A program made the translations under genes and the position numbers. The notes below the pieces were generated by a model, which did not search any database, was not told the DNA's origin, and saw nothing but the letters and a program-made list of their open reading frames with translations. From Roseibaca sp. Y0-43 (GTDB lineage: Bacteria; Pseudomonadota; Alphaproteobacteria; Rhodobacterales; Rhodobacteraceae), in assembly GCF_020667835.1 (NCBI RefSeq), contig NZ_JAFMPR010000001.1, positions 310,001 to 374,000 on the forward strand: 64,000 bases of DNA, given 5' to 3'. Numbering within the stretch: position 1 is the first letter of the stretch; every line of letters starts with the position of its first letter. Of this stretch, positions 25,304 through 33,795 are shown piece by piece.

Positions 25304-28300
25304 GCCATCGCCTGAAAACAGGCGGTCGCCTGATCGACCGCAGCCGCGATGTGAAATTCACTTTCAACGGAAAGCATATGAAGGGCTTTGCCGGCGAGAC
25401 GCTGGCGGCCTCGCTTCTGGCCAATGGCCAGACGCTGCTGGGCCGGTCGTTCAAATATCACCGCCCGCGCGGCATTGTCGCAAGCGGCGCAGAGGAACCG
25501 AACGCGCTTGTCGGGCTTGGAAAAGGCGACCGATATGAGCCGAACCAGCGCGTGACCACGACCGAGGTGTTCGACGGGCTGACCTGCGAGACACAGAACC
25601 ATTGGCCCAGCCTCGATTTCGACCTGCTGGCGGTGAACAGCCTTGTGCCGCAATTCCTGACAGCGGGGTTCTATTACAAGACCTTCCTGCGCCCGCGCGC
25701 CTTTTGGAAGCATGTGTATGAACCGGTCATCCGCAAATCTGCTGGCTTGGGCAAAGCACCCAGCCCAGATGCGCGCGACCCCGACAGCTATGAACAGATT
25801 TACGCGTTCTGCGATGTGCTGATTATCGGCGGCGGGATCGCCGGTCTGCAAGCGGCGCTTTCCGCCGCTGAAACGGGCGCGCGCGTGGCCCTGTGGGAGC
25901 AGACCGCGCATTGGGGCGGTCGCGCGCCGGTGGATGGCGTGACCATCGACGGGCAGGATGCGGATGCGTGGGTCGCCGCCACCATCGCCAAGCTGGAAGC
26001 CATGGACAACGTCCACCTGCGCCTGCGCTGCATGGGTGCGGGGGTGCATGACCACGGCTATGTGCTGGGCTACGAGCGCGTGTCGGACCACGCGCCCGGC
26101 ACCGACGCCCCCCGCCACCGCCTGTGGCGGATGCGCGCGGGCCAGATCGTGACCGCGACGGGCGCGATTGAACGGCCGCTGTCTTTTGCTGGCAATGACC
26201 TTCCCGGCGTGATGCTGGCCAGTGCCGTGCGCGACTATGTCGTGAATTACGCCGTGTCGCCGGGGCAGTCCGTGGTTGTCGTCACGAATAATGACGACGC
26301 CTATCGCACCGCCATCGCGCTGCGCCAAGCGGGCGTGGGCGTGCCCGCCGTGGTAGATGCGCGGGCAGAGGCAAACGGCCCGCTTGTGGCAGAGGCCCGC
26401 GCGGCGGGGATTACCGTTCTGACCGGCAAGGGCATTCGCAAGGTCAAGGGCGGCAAAAAGGTCACTGGCGTCGAGATCTGCCGCATCGACAGCAAGGGCA
26501 CCGCCTTTACCGAGGTTTTCGACTGCGACGCGGTTGCCATGTCTGGTGGCTGGTCGCCGGTCGTGCATCTGTGGTCGCATTGCGGCGGCAAGCTGGTCTG
26601 GGACGACACGCACCACTTCTTCCGCCCCGATGCCAGCCGCCCGCCCTTGGGCGCAGATGGCGCGGGCTTCGTGCGCGCCTGCGGGTCCGCCGATGGGGAA
26701 ATGGGTGCGGTCCTGATGGGCGCGCATGAGGCGGGTCTGGCCGCCGCCAAGGCCACCGGGGCCAGTGGCACCCCCCCTGCACCGGCAACCGACCAAGTGC
26801 CCGACATGGCCCCGATGGATGCCGTCTGGATGATGCCGCGCAACGCCGAATATGACCTGCGCATGAAGATGTGGCTGGACTACCAGAACGACGTCAAAGT
26901 CTCTGACGTGCAACTGGCCGCGCGCGAAGGCTACCAAAGCGTCGAACACACCAAGCGCTACACCACGCTTGGCATGGCGACCGACCAAGGGAAGCTGAGC
27001 AATATCAACGGCCTGGCAATCCTGTCGGACGCGCTTGGCCAGCCCATCCCCGCGACTGGCACCACCACCTTCCGCCCGCCTTATACGCCCATTTCCATCG
27101 GCGCGATCGCGGGCGGGGCGACGGGGCCGGTGTTCCAGCCCCTGCGCCGCACGCCGCTTTACGACTGGCACGCGGAAAACGGGGCCGATTGGGAACCTGT
27201 GGGCCAGTGGCGCCGCCCCTATACCTATATCCGCGCGGGCGAGGATCGGCACAAGGCGGTGAACCGCGAAGTCACCAATGCGCGCACGAATATCGGGCTG
27301 CTGGATGCCTCGACCCTCGGCAAGATCCTTGTCAGCGGGCCGGATGCGGGGCGCTTCATGGACATGCTCTACACCAACATGATGAGCACGCTCAAACCCG
27401 GCAAATGCCGCTACGGGCTGATGTGCAACGAAAACGGCTTCCTGATGGATGACGGGGTCGTGGCGCGGCTGTCGGACGATGCGTTCTTGGTGCACACCAC
27501 CTCTGGCGGGGCAGATCATGTGCATGGCTGGATGGAAGACTGGCTGCAATGCGAATGGTGGGACTGGAAGGTCCACACGGTGAACCTGACAGAGCAATTC
27601 GCGCAAATCGCCGTGGTCGGCCCGAAAGCGCGCCAGCTTCTGGAGCGTTTGGGCGGGATGGATGTCAGCCGCGACGCGCTGAAATTCATGGAATGGTCTG
27701 AGGGTCGCTTGGGCGGGTTCGACGCGCGCGTGTTCCGCATCAGCTTTTCGGGCGAGTTGAGCTTCGAGATTGCCGTGCCGGCCTCGCAAGGCCGCGCCTT
27801 CTGGGACAGGCTGCTGGCGGAAGGGGCCGATCTGGGCGTCATGCCCTATGGCACCGAGGCGCTGCACATCCTGCGCGCCGAGAAGGGCTTCATCATGATC
27901 GGCGATGAAACCGATGGCACGGTCATCCCGCAAGACCTGAACCTGAACTGGGCAATCAGCAAGAAGAAGGACGATTTCCTTGGCAAGCGCGGGATGGAGC
28001 GCGAAGCAATGGTCCATCCCGACCGCTGGAAGCTGGTGGGTTTGGAAACGCTGGACGGGTCTGTCCTGCCGCATGGCGCTTTGGCCGTGACGGGGGGCAA
28101 GACCGCCAACAAGCAGGCGGAAACCGAGGGGCGCGTCACCTCGACCTATTACTCTCCCACCCTGAAGCGCGGGATTGCCATGGGGCTGGTGCGCCACGGG
28201 CCCAACCGCATGGGCGAAGTGCTGGAGTTTGCCGGGCCAAATGACGCCCGCATCAAGGCGCGGATCGTGGACCCGGTGCTTTATGACAAGGAAGGGGCAA

Positions 28301-28314
28301 AGCAAGATGTCTGA
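25300..28314 (+). CDS. soxA: Sarcosine oxidase alpha subunit
   Basis: A 1004-residue subunit with an N-terminal 2Fe-2S-ferredoxin-like region that binds the sarcosine-reductase part. A dinucleotide-binding domain follows (LIIGGGIAGLQAALSAAETG, about 174-193). The C-terminal half is GcvT-like and binds folate (about 600-1000, from LDASTLGKILVSGPDAG). It holds NAD and receives methylene groups onto tetrahydrofolate. Size and order are normal. It overlaps soxD by 4 bp and soxG by 8 bp. The very long antisense frame across it is a base-composition shadow. Confidence 0.96.
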   Translation: MSHRLKTGGRLIDRSRDVKFTFNGKHMKGFAGETLAASLLANGQTLLGRSFKYHRPRGIVASGAEEPNALVGLGKGDRYEPNQRVTTTEVFDGLTCETQNHWPSLDFDLLAVNSLVPQFLTAGFYYKTFLRPRAFWKHVYEPVIRKSAGLGKAPSPDARDPDSYEQIYAFCDVLIIGGGIAGLQAALSAAETGARVALWEQTAHWGGRAPVDGVTIDGQDADAWVAATIAKLEAMDNVHLRLRCMGAGVHDHGYVLGYERVSDHAPGTDAPRHRLWRMRAGQIVTATGAIERPLSFAGNDLPGVMLASAVRDYVVNYAVSPGQSVVVVTNNDDAYRTAIALRQAGVGVPAVVDARAEANGPLVAEARAAGITVLTGKGIRKVKGGKKVTGVEICRIDSKGTAFTEVFDCDAVAMSGGWSPVVHLWSHCGGKLVWDDTHHFFRPDASRPPLGADGAGFVRACGSADGEMGAVLMGAHEAGLAAAKATGASGTPPAPATDQVPDMAPMDAVWMMPRNAEYDLRMKMWLDYQNDVKVSDVQLAAREGYQSVEHTKRYTTLGMATDQGKLSNINGLAILSDALGQPIPATGTTTFRPPYTPISIGAIAGGATGPVFQPLRRTPLYDWHAENGADWEPVGQWRRPYTYIRAGEDRHKAVNREVTNARTNIGLLDASTLGKILVSGPDAGRFMDMLYTNMMSTLKPGKCRYGLMCNENGFLMDDGVVARLSDDAFLVHTTSGGADHVHGWMEDWLQCEWWDWKVHTVNLTEQFAQIAVVGPKARQLLERLGGMDVSRDALKFMEWSEGRLGGFDARVFRISFSGELSFEIAVPASQGRAFWDRLLAEGADLGVMPYGTEALHILRAEKGFIMIGDETDGTVIPQDLNLNWAISKKKDDFLGKRGMEREAMVHPDRWKLVGLETLDGSVLPHGALAVTGGKTANKQAETEGRVTSTYYSPTLKRGIAMGLVRHGPNRMGEVLEFAGPNDARIKARIVDPVLYDKEGAKQDV

Positions 28315-28873
28315 TATGGCTGTCAGCGCCCTGCCCGGCGCATCTTACGCAGGCTTTGTCACTGTCGCGGAAGCGGGCTTGCGCGGCATGATTTCGCTGC
28401 GCGGCGATGTGGCGGCGGGCTGGATGACAGATGCCGTGGTTGCCGCCACGGGCTGCGCGATCCCGGCCCAGCGCCGGGTAGAGCGCGCGGGCGACATGGC
28501 TGTGGCGTGGATGTCCTATGACGAGCTGCTGATCCTGTGCGACTATGCGGCAGCGCCCGCACTTGCCGCGAAACTGGGCGACCTGCTGTCGGGACAGTTC
28601 GCCACCGTCGCCAATGTGTCGGACGCCCGCGCGGTGTTTACCCTGACGGGCGCACAGGCAGGCGATGCGCTGGCCAAGCTTTGCCCGGTCGATTTCGGCA
28701 CGCTGCGCGAAGGCGACATACGCCGCACCCGCGCGGCCCAAGTGGCCGCCGCGATCTGGGTGTCGGGGCCAGAGGAAATGACCTTGGTCTGTTTCCGGTC
28801 TGTCGGGCAATACATGTTCTACCTGTTGTCGCGCGCGTCGGCACCGGGCTCAGAGCCAAAGCTCTACGCATGA
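28307..28873 (+). CDS. soxG: Sarcosine oxidase gamma subunit
   Basis: A 188-residue folate-barrel-like subunit. Typical features are GMISLRGDVAAGWM near the start, AVAWMSYDELLILC, and the terminal SVGQYMFYLL. With alpha, beta and delta it completes the heterotetramer. MSDMAVSALPG was chosen as start; the gene overlaps the soxA end by 8 bp. A bidirectional terminator follows. Confidence 0.92.
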   Translation: MSDMAVSALPGASYAGFVTVAEAGLRGMISLRGDVAAGWMTDAVVAATGCAIPAQRRVERAGDMAVAWMSYDELLILCDYAAAPALAAKLGDLLSGQFATVANVSDARAVFTLTGAQAGDALAKLCPVDFGTLREGDIRRTRAAQVAAAIWVSGPEEMTLVCFRSVGQYMFYLLSRASAPGSEPKLYA

Positions 28874-28882
28874 CGCATTGAA

Positions 28883-28912
28883 AAAGGCGCGAGGGGATGC
28901 CCTCGCGCCTTT
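28883..28912. terminator. Bidirectional terminator after soxG and the helicase gene
   Basis: A perfect 13-bp stem AAAGGCGCGAGGG / CCCTCGCGCCTTT with a 4-base loop (GATG). Because A and T tracts flank it on both sides, it can end transcription of soxG and of the convergent helicase gene. Confidence 0.9.
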
Positions 28913-28916
28913 CGCA

Positions 28917-30215
28917 TTATCCGAAGCGACGGCGTTTCTGCCCGCCCGCGCTCTTGGGCTTGCCGTCACGGGGTGCACCCGCCGCTTTCGGCTTGTCACC
29001 ACGCGCGCCACCGCCTTGCGGCTTACGGCGCTGCTGCGGTTGGCCACGCTTGCGCTGTTCGGCCCGTGCAGGCCCGGCCAGTTCGGCAGACCACGGCACG
29101 CCGCCTTCTACCTTCATGCTGATCTTCATCAGCTTCTCGATGGCGCGCAGGTCTTCCATCTCGGCGGGGGCGCAGAACGCGATCGCGCGGCCCGACGCAC
29201 CGGCCCGCGCGGTGCGGCCAATGCGGTGGACGTAGTTTTCCGGCACTTCCGGCAGGTCGTAGTTATAGACATGCCCCATATCGGGAATGTCGATGCCGCG
29301 CGCGGCCACGTCGGTCGCGACCAGCACCTTGATCTCGCCCGCGCGGAACGCGGCCAGCGTGCGCTCGCGCTGGCCTTGGCTTTTGTTGCCATGGATCGAC
29401 CCGGCCGACAGGCCCCAGCTATTCAGCAGTTTCATCAGCTTTTCGGCACCGTGCTTGGTGCGCGAGAAAACCAGCGCCAGCTCGTCCGTGTGCTGCTTCA
29501 GATAGCTCTCCAGCAGTTTCGCCTTGTCGCCCTGTGACACGAAATGCACCGACTGGTTGATCTTGTCGGCGGGCTTGCCGGGAGCGGCGACCTCTATCCG
29601 CTCGGGGCGGTCCAGATAGGCGGCGGCAATCTCGTTCATCTGCTTCGACATGGTGGCCGAGAACATCAGCGTCTGACGCTCGCGCGGCAGCAGCGCCGCG
29701 ATCTTGCGCAGCGCGTGGATAAAGCCAAGGTCCAGCATCTGGTCGGCCTCGTCCAGCACCAGCATCCGGGTTTCCGCCAGCGTCAGCGCGCGGCGGTCCA
29801 GCAGGTCCAGCAGGCGGCCGGGGGTAGCGACCAGAATGTCGGTGCCCTTGGCCAGTTTCTGGATCTGCGGGTTAATTCCCGCGCCACCCACGACGCGCGT
29901 AACCTTTACGGGCGATTTCAGCGCAAAGGCGTTCAGCGTCTCGGCAATCTGGTTCACCAGCTCGCGCGTGGGCGCAAGGATCAGCGCTTGGGTGGTTTTG
30001 GGGTTGGGACGACCCGCACCCAGCACTTCGTGCAAGATGGGCAGGCCAAAGGCCAGCGTCTTGCCGGTACCGGTCTGCGCCAGCCCCAGCAGGTCACGGC
30101 CCTGCATGATGACGGGAATCGCGCGCGCCTGAATCGGGGTCGGCTTGTCCAGCCCCTGGGCCTCTAGCCCGGTATTCAGAAGCGGGCGCAGCCCGAACAT
30201 GGAAAAATCAGTCAA
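28917..30215 (-). CDS. rhlE: DEAD-box ATP-dependent RNA helicase (RhlE type)
   Basis: A 432-residue DEAD-box helicase with all core motifs: AQTGTGKT (motif I), PTRELVNQ (Ia), LDEADQMLD (II), FSATMSK (III) and HRIGRTARAG (VI). The tail is basic and rich in Gly, Lys and Arg (RRKPQGGGARGDKPKAAG), typical of RhlE-type proteins that remodel ribosome precursors and RNA decay complexes. I set the start at TTG (MTDFSMFGL) because AAAGGA lies 6 bp before it; an ATG five codons upstream overlaps that ribosome site. It is divergent from a cold-shock gene. Confidence 0.88.
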   Translation of the reverse strand: MTDFSMFGLRPLLNTGLEAQGLDKPTPIQARAIPVIMQGRDLLGLAQTGTGKTLAFGLPILHEVLGAGRPNPKTTQALILAPTRELVNQIAETLNAFALKSPVKVTRVVGGAGINPQIQKLAKGTDILVATPGRLLDLLDRRALTLAETRMLVLDEADQMLDLGFIHALRKIAALLPRERQTLMFSATMSKQMNEIAAAYLDRPERIEVAAPGKPADKINQSVHFVSQGDKAKLLESYLKQHTDELALVFSRTKHGAEKLMKLLNSWGLSAGSIHGNKSQGQRERTLAAFRAGEIKVLVATDVAARGIDIPDMGHVYNYDLPEVPENYVHRIGRTARAGASGRAIAFCAPAEMEDLRAIEKLMKISMKVEGGVPWSAELAGPARAEQRKRGQPQQRRKPQGGGARGDKPKAAGAPRDGKPKSAGGQKRRRFG

Positions 30216-30700
30216 GATACGTCCTTTCATGGCACGCTTGCGCGGCCAAAATGCCCCATTCCATTGGGGACGGTTGGGGGCGCCCATATCGCAGGCGCCG
30301 CCCCCCACGCGTGATGTCGGGAAGCTGGGTTTGGGGCATTGTGCCCCCATCGCAAACCTTGTCAGTGCTCACGCGGCACGTTTGCGGTTGATTGGCAGAT
30401 GCGCGTCATGGGCTGAAAAGTCAAGGACAAAGCCGCCAGACATGCAAAATGCACCAGAATCAGAACATGTTAAACGCAGGGTATCGCTGCCGCAAAAACC
30501 CGCTTTGCCGGTGGCGCAGCCCCGGAAAGACGGGTTTTTGAACGAAAACCTTGCGTTTTCGTTTGGCTGTGGCACCATTTTAGACGGGATGACAGACTTT
30601 CTACCACGGCCCTTTGCGTCTGCGACAGCCGATACGGAAGACCTGGCTGAACGCCCCAGGGCAATACCGCCTTGGGACAGACTGAACGAGGAGATGCTGT
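30216..30700. promoter_or_regulatory. rhlE-cspA divergent intergenic region (485 bp) with several hairpins
   Basis: No convincing gene is seen here. Next to rhlE is a short stem CCCCA / TGGGG (30254-30269). Two further hairpins follow in the cold-shock leader (listed separately). The region must hold both promoters. A long leader is usual for cold-shock genes and may act as a temperature sensor, but I cannot place the -35 and -10 boxes with confidence. Confidence 0.5.
30494..30563 (+). repeat. Two adjacent strong hairpins in the cold-shock gene leader
   Basis: Hairpin 1 (30494-30539): arms AAAAACCCG / CGGGTTTTT, continued inward by CTTT/AAAG and CCGG/CCGG with single-base bulges. Hairpin 2 (30541-30563): AACGAAAAC, loop CTTGC, GTTTTCGTT, perfect. 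They lie about 140 bp upstream of the cold-shock start codon. They could be an RNA thermometer, an early terminator (T5 after stem 1), or a dispersed palindromic repeat. Confidence 0.55.
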
Positions 30701-30907
30701 ATGCCAACCGGCACAGTAAAGTGGTTCAACACGACCAAGGGTTACGGGTTCATCGCCCCCGACGATGGCGGCAAGGATATTTTCGTGCATATCTCTGCTG
30801 TCGAACGCGCGGGGCTGACCGGCTTGGCCGACGATCAGAAAGTCGGCTACGAGCTGCGCGCAGGCCGCGACGGGCGCGAATCCGCGAGCGACCTGAAATT
30901 GCTCTAG
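30701..30907 (+). CDS. Cold-shock domain protein (CspA family)
   Basis: A 68-residue single cold-shock domain. The RNA-binding motifs are RNP1 (KGYGFIAP, about 13-20) and RNP2 (DIFVHIS, about 26-32). It acts as an RNA chaperone. GAGGAG sits just upstream of the ATG. The gene is read away from an RhlE-type helicase, another RNA-remodelling protein often linked with cold adaptation. A hairpin terminator follows the stop. Confidence 0.93.
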   Translation: MPTGTVKWFNTTKGYGFIAPDDGGKDIFVHISAVERAGLTGLADDQKVGYELRAGRDGRESASDLKLL

Positions 30908-30920
30908 GCCCGCACAGGGC

Positions 30921-30955
30921 GGGCGTGGCCGGTAAGCTGGCCGCGCCCCTCTTGC
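30921..30955 (+). terminator. Terminator of the cold-shock gene
   Basis: GGGCGTGGCC pairs with GGCCGCGCCC (one G-U wobble) across an 8-base loop. A pyrimidine-rich stretch with several T follows, ending near the convergent ArsC/Spx gene stop. The tract is not a pure T run, so strength is uncertain. Confidence 0.6.
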
Positions 30956-30959
30956 TTTC

Positions 30960-31280
30960 TTAGACGCCCAGCGCTTTCTGGGTGTCGGCTTTCCACCCCA
31001 GATACCACGCACCGTTATGCTGGATCACCGGGCGCTTCATCAGCGTCGGGTGCGCGGCCAGAAGCGCGCCTGCGTCTTGCGCTTTTTCCTCGTCCGACAG
31101 GCTGCGCCAAGTGGTCGAGGCGCGGTTGACCAGCGCATCCCCGAATTCCGCGATCAGTTCGGCGCGTTCCGCATCTGACAGCGGGTCGTTGCGCACATCG
31201 CGGAAGGTGGCGTCGGGCAGCGCTTTGATGGCCTTGCGGCAGGTGTCACAGGTCTTGATGCCAAGAATGGTTGTCGTCAT
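30960..31280 (-). CDS. ArsC / Spx-family thioredoxin-fold protein
   Basis: A 106-residue protein of the arsenate reductase-like ArsC/Spx group. It opens with ILGIKTCDTCRKAIKAL, which holds the C-x-x-C active site at residues 11-14. TLMKRPVIQHNG near the end is the usual family signature. Such proteins are thiol-disulfide enzymes; most genomic copies of this short type are not proven arsenate reductases. MTTTILG is the start; a further upstream ATG adds 31 unrelated residues. Confidence 0.85.
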   Translation of the reverse strand: MTTTILGIKTCDTCRKAIKALPDATFRDVRNDPLSDAERAELIAEFGDALVNRASTTWRSLSDEEKAQDAGALLAAHPTLMKRPVIQHNGAWYLGWKADTQKALGV

Positions 31281-31371
31281 GCGGTCGCCTCCATGTTTGC
31301 CGTGGTATGCCTTTGCCGCAAGCAAGGGGCAATAGGCTTGGCCCGCCCGCCGCGACGGGCTAAAGCAAGCC

Positions 31372-31968
31372 ATGGCAAAGCTCTATTTCCATTATTCGAC
31401 CATGAACGCAGGCAAATCCACGATCCTGCTGCAAGCCGCGCATAACTACCGCGAGCGCGGGATGGTGCCCTATCTGCTGACCGCCAAGCTGGATGGCCGC
31501 GCGGGGCAAGGGCGGATCGCGTCGCGCATCGGGATCGGGGCGGATGCAGACACATTTTCCGAAAACGACGATTTGTTCGACATGCTTACCACACGCCAAG
31601 CGCAAGGCCCGGTTGCCTGTGTTTTCGTGGACGAGGCGCAATTCCTCAGCCCCGCCCAAGTCTGGCAACTGGCGCGCGCGGTCGATGACCTGCACCTGCC
31701 GGTCATGTGCTACGGCCTGCGCGTGGATTTCCGGGGCGAACTGTTCCCCGGTTCCGCCACCCTGCTGGCCTTGGCCGATGAAATGCGCGAGGTGCGCACG
31801 ATCTGCCATTGCGGCAAGAAGGCCACGATGGTTGTGCGCATGGGCGAAGATGGCCGCGCCTTGCGCGATGGCGCGCAGGTGCAGATCGGCGGCAATGAAA
31901 CCTATGTGGCCCTTTGCCGCCGTCATTGGCGCGAGGCGATGGGCGACCGCCCCGCGCCCGCGGATTAA
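31372..31968 (+). CDS. tdk: Thymidine kinase (type II)
   Basis: A 198-residue zinc-containing type II thymidine kinase that phosphorylates thymidine for salvage. The P-loop is STMNAGKST (about 9-17), the Walker B-like block is [10 protein letters not shown], and the zinc ribbon cysteines are in [12 protein letters not shown] and in YVALCRRHW. The length is normal. No strong ribosome site precedes the ATG. It ends tail to tail with ald, sharing 4 bp. Confidence 0.94.
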   Translation: MAKLYFHYSTMNAGKSTILLQAAHNYRERGMVPYLLTAKLDGRAGQGRIASRIGIGADADTFSENDDLFDMLTTRQAQGPVACVFVDEAQFLSPAQVWQLARAVDDLHLPVMCYGLRVDFRGELFPGSATLLALADEMREVRTICHCGKKATMVVRMGEDGRALRDGAQVQIGGNETYVALCRRHWREAMGDRPAPAD

Positions 31969-33086
31969 GCGGCCTTCAGCAAGGTCTCTGCCGGGGTCAC
32001 ATCAAGGTTCAGCGCCTTGCCCACCGCGCCATAGGTCAGACGACCGGCATGGGTGTTCAGCCCGGCCAGCAGGTGCGGGTCATCGGCACAGGCTTGCCGC
32101 CAGCCCTTGTTGGCAAGCGCCAGCATGAACGGCATGGTCGCGTTGCCCAAGGCCAGTGTCGAGGTGCGCGCAACCGCGCCCGGCATATTGGCCACGCAGT
32201 AATGGATTATCCCGTCCACCTCGTAGATCGGGTCGGCATGGGTGGTGGGGCGCGAGGTCTCGAAGCACCCGCCCTGGTCGATGGCCACGTCCACCAGCAC
32301 CGCCCCCGGCTTCATATCGGCCAGTTGCGCGCGGGTCAGCAGCTTCGGGGCCGCCGCACCGGGCACCAGCACCGCGCCGATGACCATATCCGCCTCTGCC
32401 ACCAGCTCGGCTGTGCGCGCGGCGCTGGCATAGCCTGTGCGGAAGCTCTGGCTGAACACATCGTCCAGGTAGCGCAGACGCGGCAGGGACAGGTCCAGCA
32501 CCGTCACATCCGCGCCCATGCCCGCAGCGATACGCGCCGCATGAGTGCCGACGACACCGCCGCCCAGAACCACGACCTTGGCCGGGCCGACGCCGGGCAC
32601 GCCGCCCATCAGCACGCCGCGCCCGCCATTGGCCTTTTGCAAGCTCCACGCGCCCATTTGCGGCGCCAGACGCCCCGCCACTTCGGACATGGGCGCCAGA
32701 AGCGGCAGCCCACCATTGCGGTCTGTCACGGTTTCATAAGCAATCGCGGTCACGCCGCTGTCCAGCAGGTCGCGGGTCTGCGCCGGGTCGGGCGCGAGGT
32801 GCAGATAGGTGAACAGCACTTGCCCTTCGCGCAACTGCTTGCGCTCGACGGCTTGGGGTTCCTTGACCTTCACCACTATGTCCGATTGCGCGAATATCTC
32901 TGTGGCACTCTCGGCAATCGCGGCACCTGCGCGGGTATAATCGGCATCGGTGAATCCGGCCCCCGCGCCCGCGCCCGCCTGCACAAGCACTTCATGGCCC
33001 GCGCGCACCAGTTCCTGCGCGGCGGCGGGCGTCAGGCCGACACGGTATTCCTGTGGTTTGATCTCGGTTGGGCATCCGACGCGCAT
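31965..33086 (-). CDS. ald: Alanine dehydrogenase
   Basis: A 373-residue NAD-dependent enzyme that interconverts alanine with pyruvate and ammonia. [20 protein letters not shown] is the family start. The NAD-binding loop is [23 protein letters not shown], and [19 protein letters not shown] is the signature near the active site. I chose MRVG since the upstream extension is not protein-like. The gene is divergent from an Lrp-type regulator, which probably controls it. Confidence 0.95.
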   Translation of the reverse strand: MRVGCPTEIKPQEYRVGLTPAAAQELVRAGHEVLVQAGAGAGAGFTDADYTRAGAAIAESATEIFAQSDIVVKVKEPQAVERKQLREGQVLFTYLHLAPDPAQTRDLLDSGVTAIAYETVTDRNGGLPLLAPMSEVAGRLAPQMGAWSLQKANGGRGVLMGGVPGVGPAKVVVLGGGVVGTHAARIAAGMGADVTVLDLSLPRLRYLDDVFSQSFRTGYASAARTAELVAEADMVIGAVLVPGAAAPKLLTRAQLADMKPGAVLVDVAIDQGGCFETSRPTTHADPIYEVDGIIHYCVANMPGAVARTSTLALGNATMPFMLALANKGWRQACADDPHLLAGLNTHAGRLTYGAVGKALNLDVTPAETLLKAA

Positions 33087-33223
33087 GGGTGATCCTCCTG
33101 TGTTTGCTGGTGACAGGATGATCGCGATTGCACGAAATGTGTTTGCAAATATTCGGGTATGATGCGTAAGCTGCGAATATTCTTCGAAGAGTTTCGTCCC
33201 AAGCCGCAAAGGATTGCGCTGCG
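33087..33223. promoter_or_regulatory. ald control region with palindromic AT sites
   Basis: This 137-bp gap between the divergent genes carries two AATATT cores, at 33148-33153 and 33176-33181, 28 bp apart. The second sits in GCGAATATTC, next to the palindrome CTTCGAAG (33182-33189). Lrp/AsnC regulators often bind several such AT-rich palindromes on one face of the helix, so these are plausible AldR sites. Confidence 0.5.
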
Positions 33224-33682
33224 ATGCAGCTAGACGACACGGACCGCCGGATCTTGCGGGTGCTGCAAAAACAGGGCCGCGTGACCAATGCCGAACTGGC
33301 CGAGATGGTGAACCTGTCGCCCTCGGCCTGCCACAGGCGGGTGCAGCGGCTGGAGAGTGACGGGATCATCGCGGATTACGTGGCGCTTCTGGACCTCAAA
33401 CGCATCGGCCGGCCCACGACCGTATTCGTCGAGATCACGCTCTCGGGCCAAAGTGACGAGCTTCTGGACCGGTTCGAGCGCGAGGTGGCGCGCGTGCCCG
33501 ATGTGCTGGAATGCCACCTGATGGCGGGCAGCGCGGATTACCTTCTGAAGATCATCGCCATCGACACCGAGGATTTCGCCCGCATTCATCGGCGCTACCT
33601 GAGCCGTTTGCCGGGCGTGACGCAAATGCAATCCTCCTTCGCGCTGCGCCGGGTGGTGCAGACGACGGCGGTGGATATTTAA
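33224..33682 (+). CDS. Lrp/AsnC-family regulator (probable AldR)
   Basis: A 152-residue protein with an N-terminal winged helix-turn-helix (VTNAELAEMVNLSPSACHRRVQRLE, about 20-44) and a C-terminal RAM effector domain (from about 65; GSADYLLKIIAIDTEDF). This is a typical feast/famine regulator. Divergent position to ald suggests it responds to alanine and activates ald, as AldR proteins do in related bacteria; that role is inferred. Confidence 0.88.
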   Translation: MQLDDTDRRILRVLQKQGRVTNAELAEMVNLSPSACHRRVQRLESDGIIADYVALLDLKRIGRPTTVFVEITLSGQSDELLDRFEREVARVPDVLECHLMAGSADYLLKIIAIDTEDFARIHRRYLSRLPGVTQMQSSFALRRVVQTTAVDI

Positions 33683-33694
33683 AGAGACCGTTTC

Positions 33695-33763
33695 AGGGGG
33701 CTTTGCCCCCGCCCGGCCCCGTTCCGGGACCGGACTCCCCCAGGATATTTTTGCAAGGATGAA
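33695..33763. repeat. Composite intergenic repeat, copy 1 (two hairpins plus conserved box)
   Basis: Hairpin GGGGGC-TTT-GCCCCC (33696-33710) is followed by a second stem GGCCCCG / CGGGACC (one mismatch). Then comes the box CCCCCAGGATATTTTTGCAA with GGATGAA after it (33737-33763). A sequence of the same order and nearly the same box occurs at 56649-56714. Here it sits between convergent gene ends. Confidence 0.7.
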
Positions 33764-33795
33764 GGGGGCGGTGGATCGTGCCGCCCCCTGCTACG

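Noticed and set aside
25219-28305. A minus-strand open frame of more than 1000 codons opposite soxA
   Set aside because: It exactly shadows soxA; long antisense frames are common in high-GC DNA. It has no family motifs and is rich in His, Arg and Gln.
30145-30963. A plus-strand frame running through the rhlE start, the leader hairpins and cspA
   Set aside because: It overlaps recognised genes out of frame and has no start context.
33695-33763. Composite repeat as an insertion sequence
   Set aside because: No transposase, no target duplication seen, and too short.
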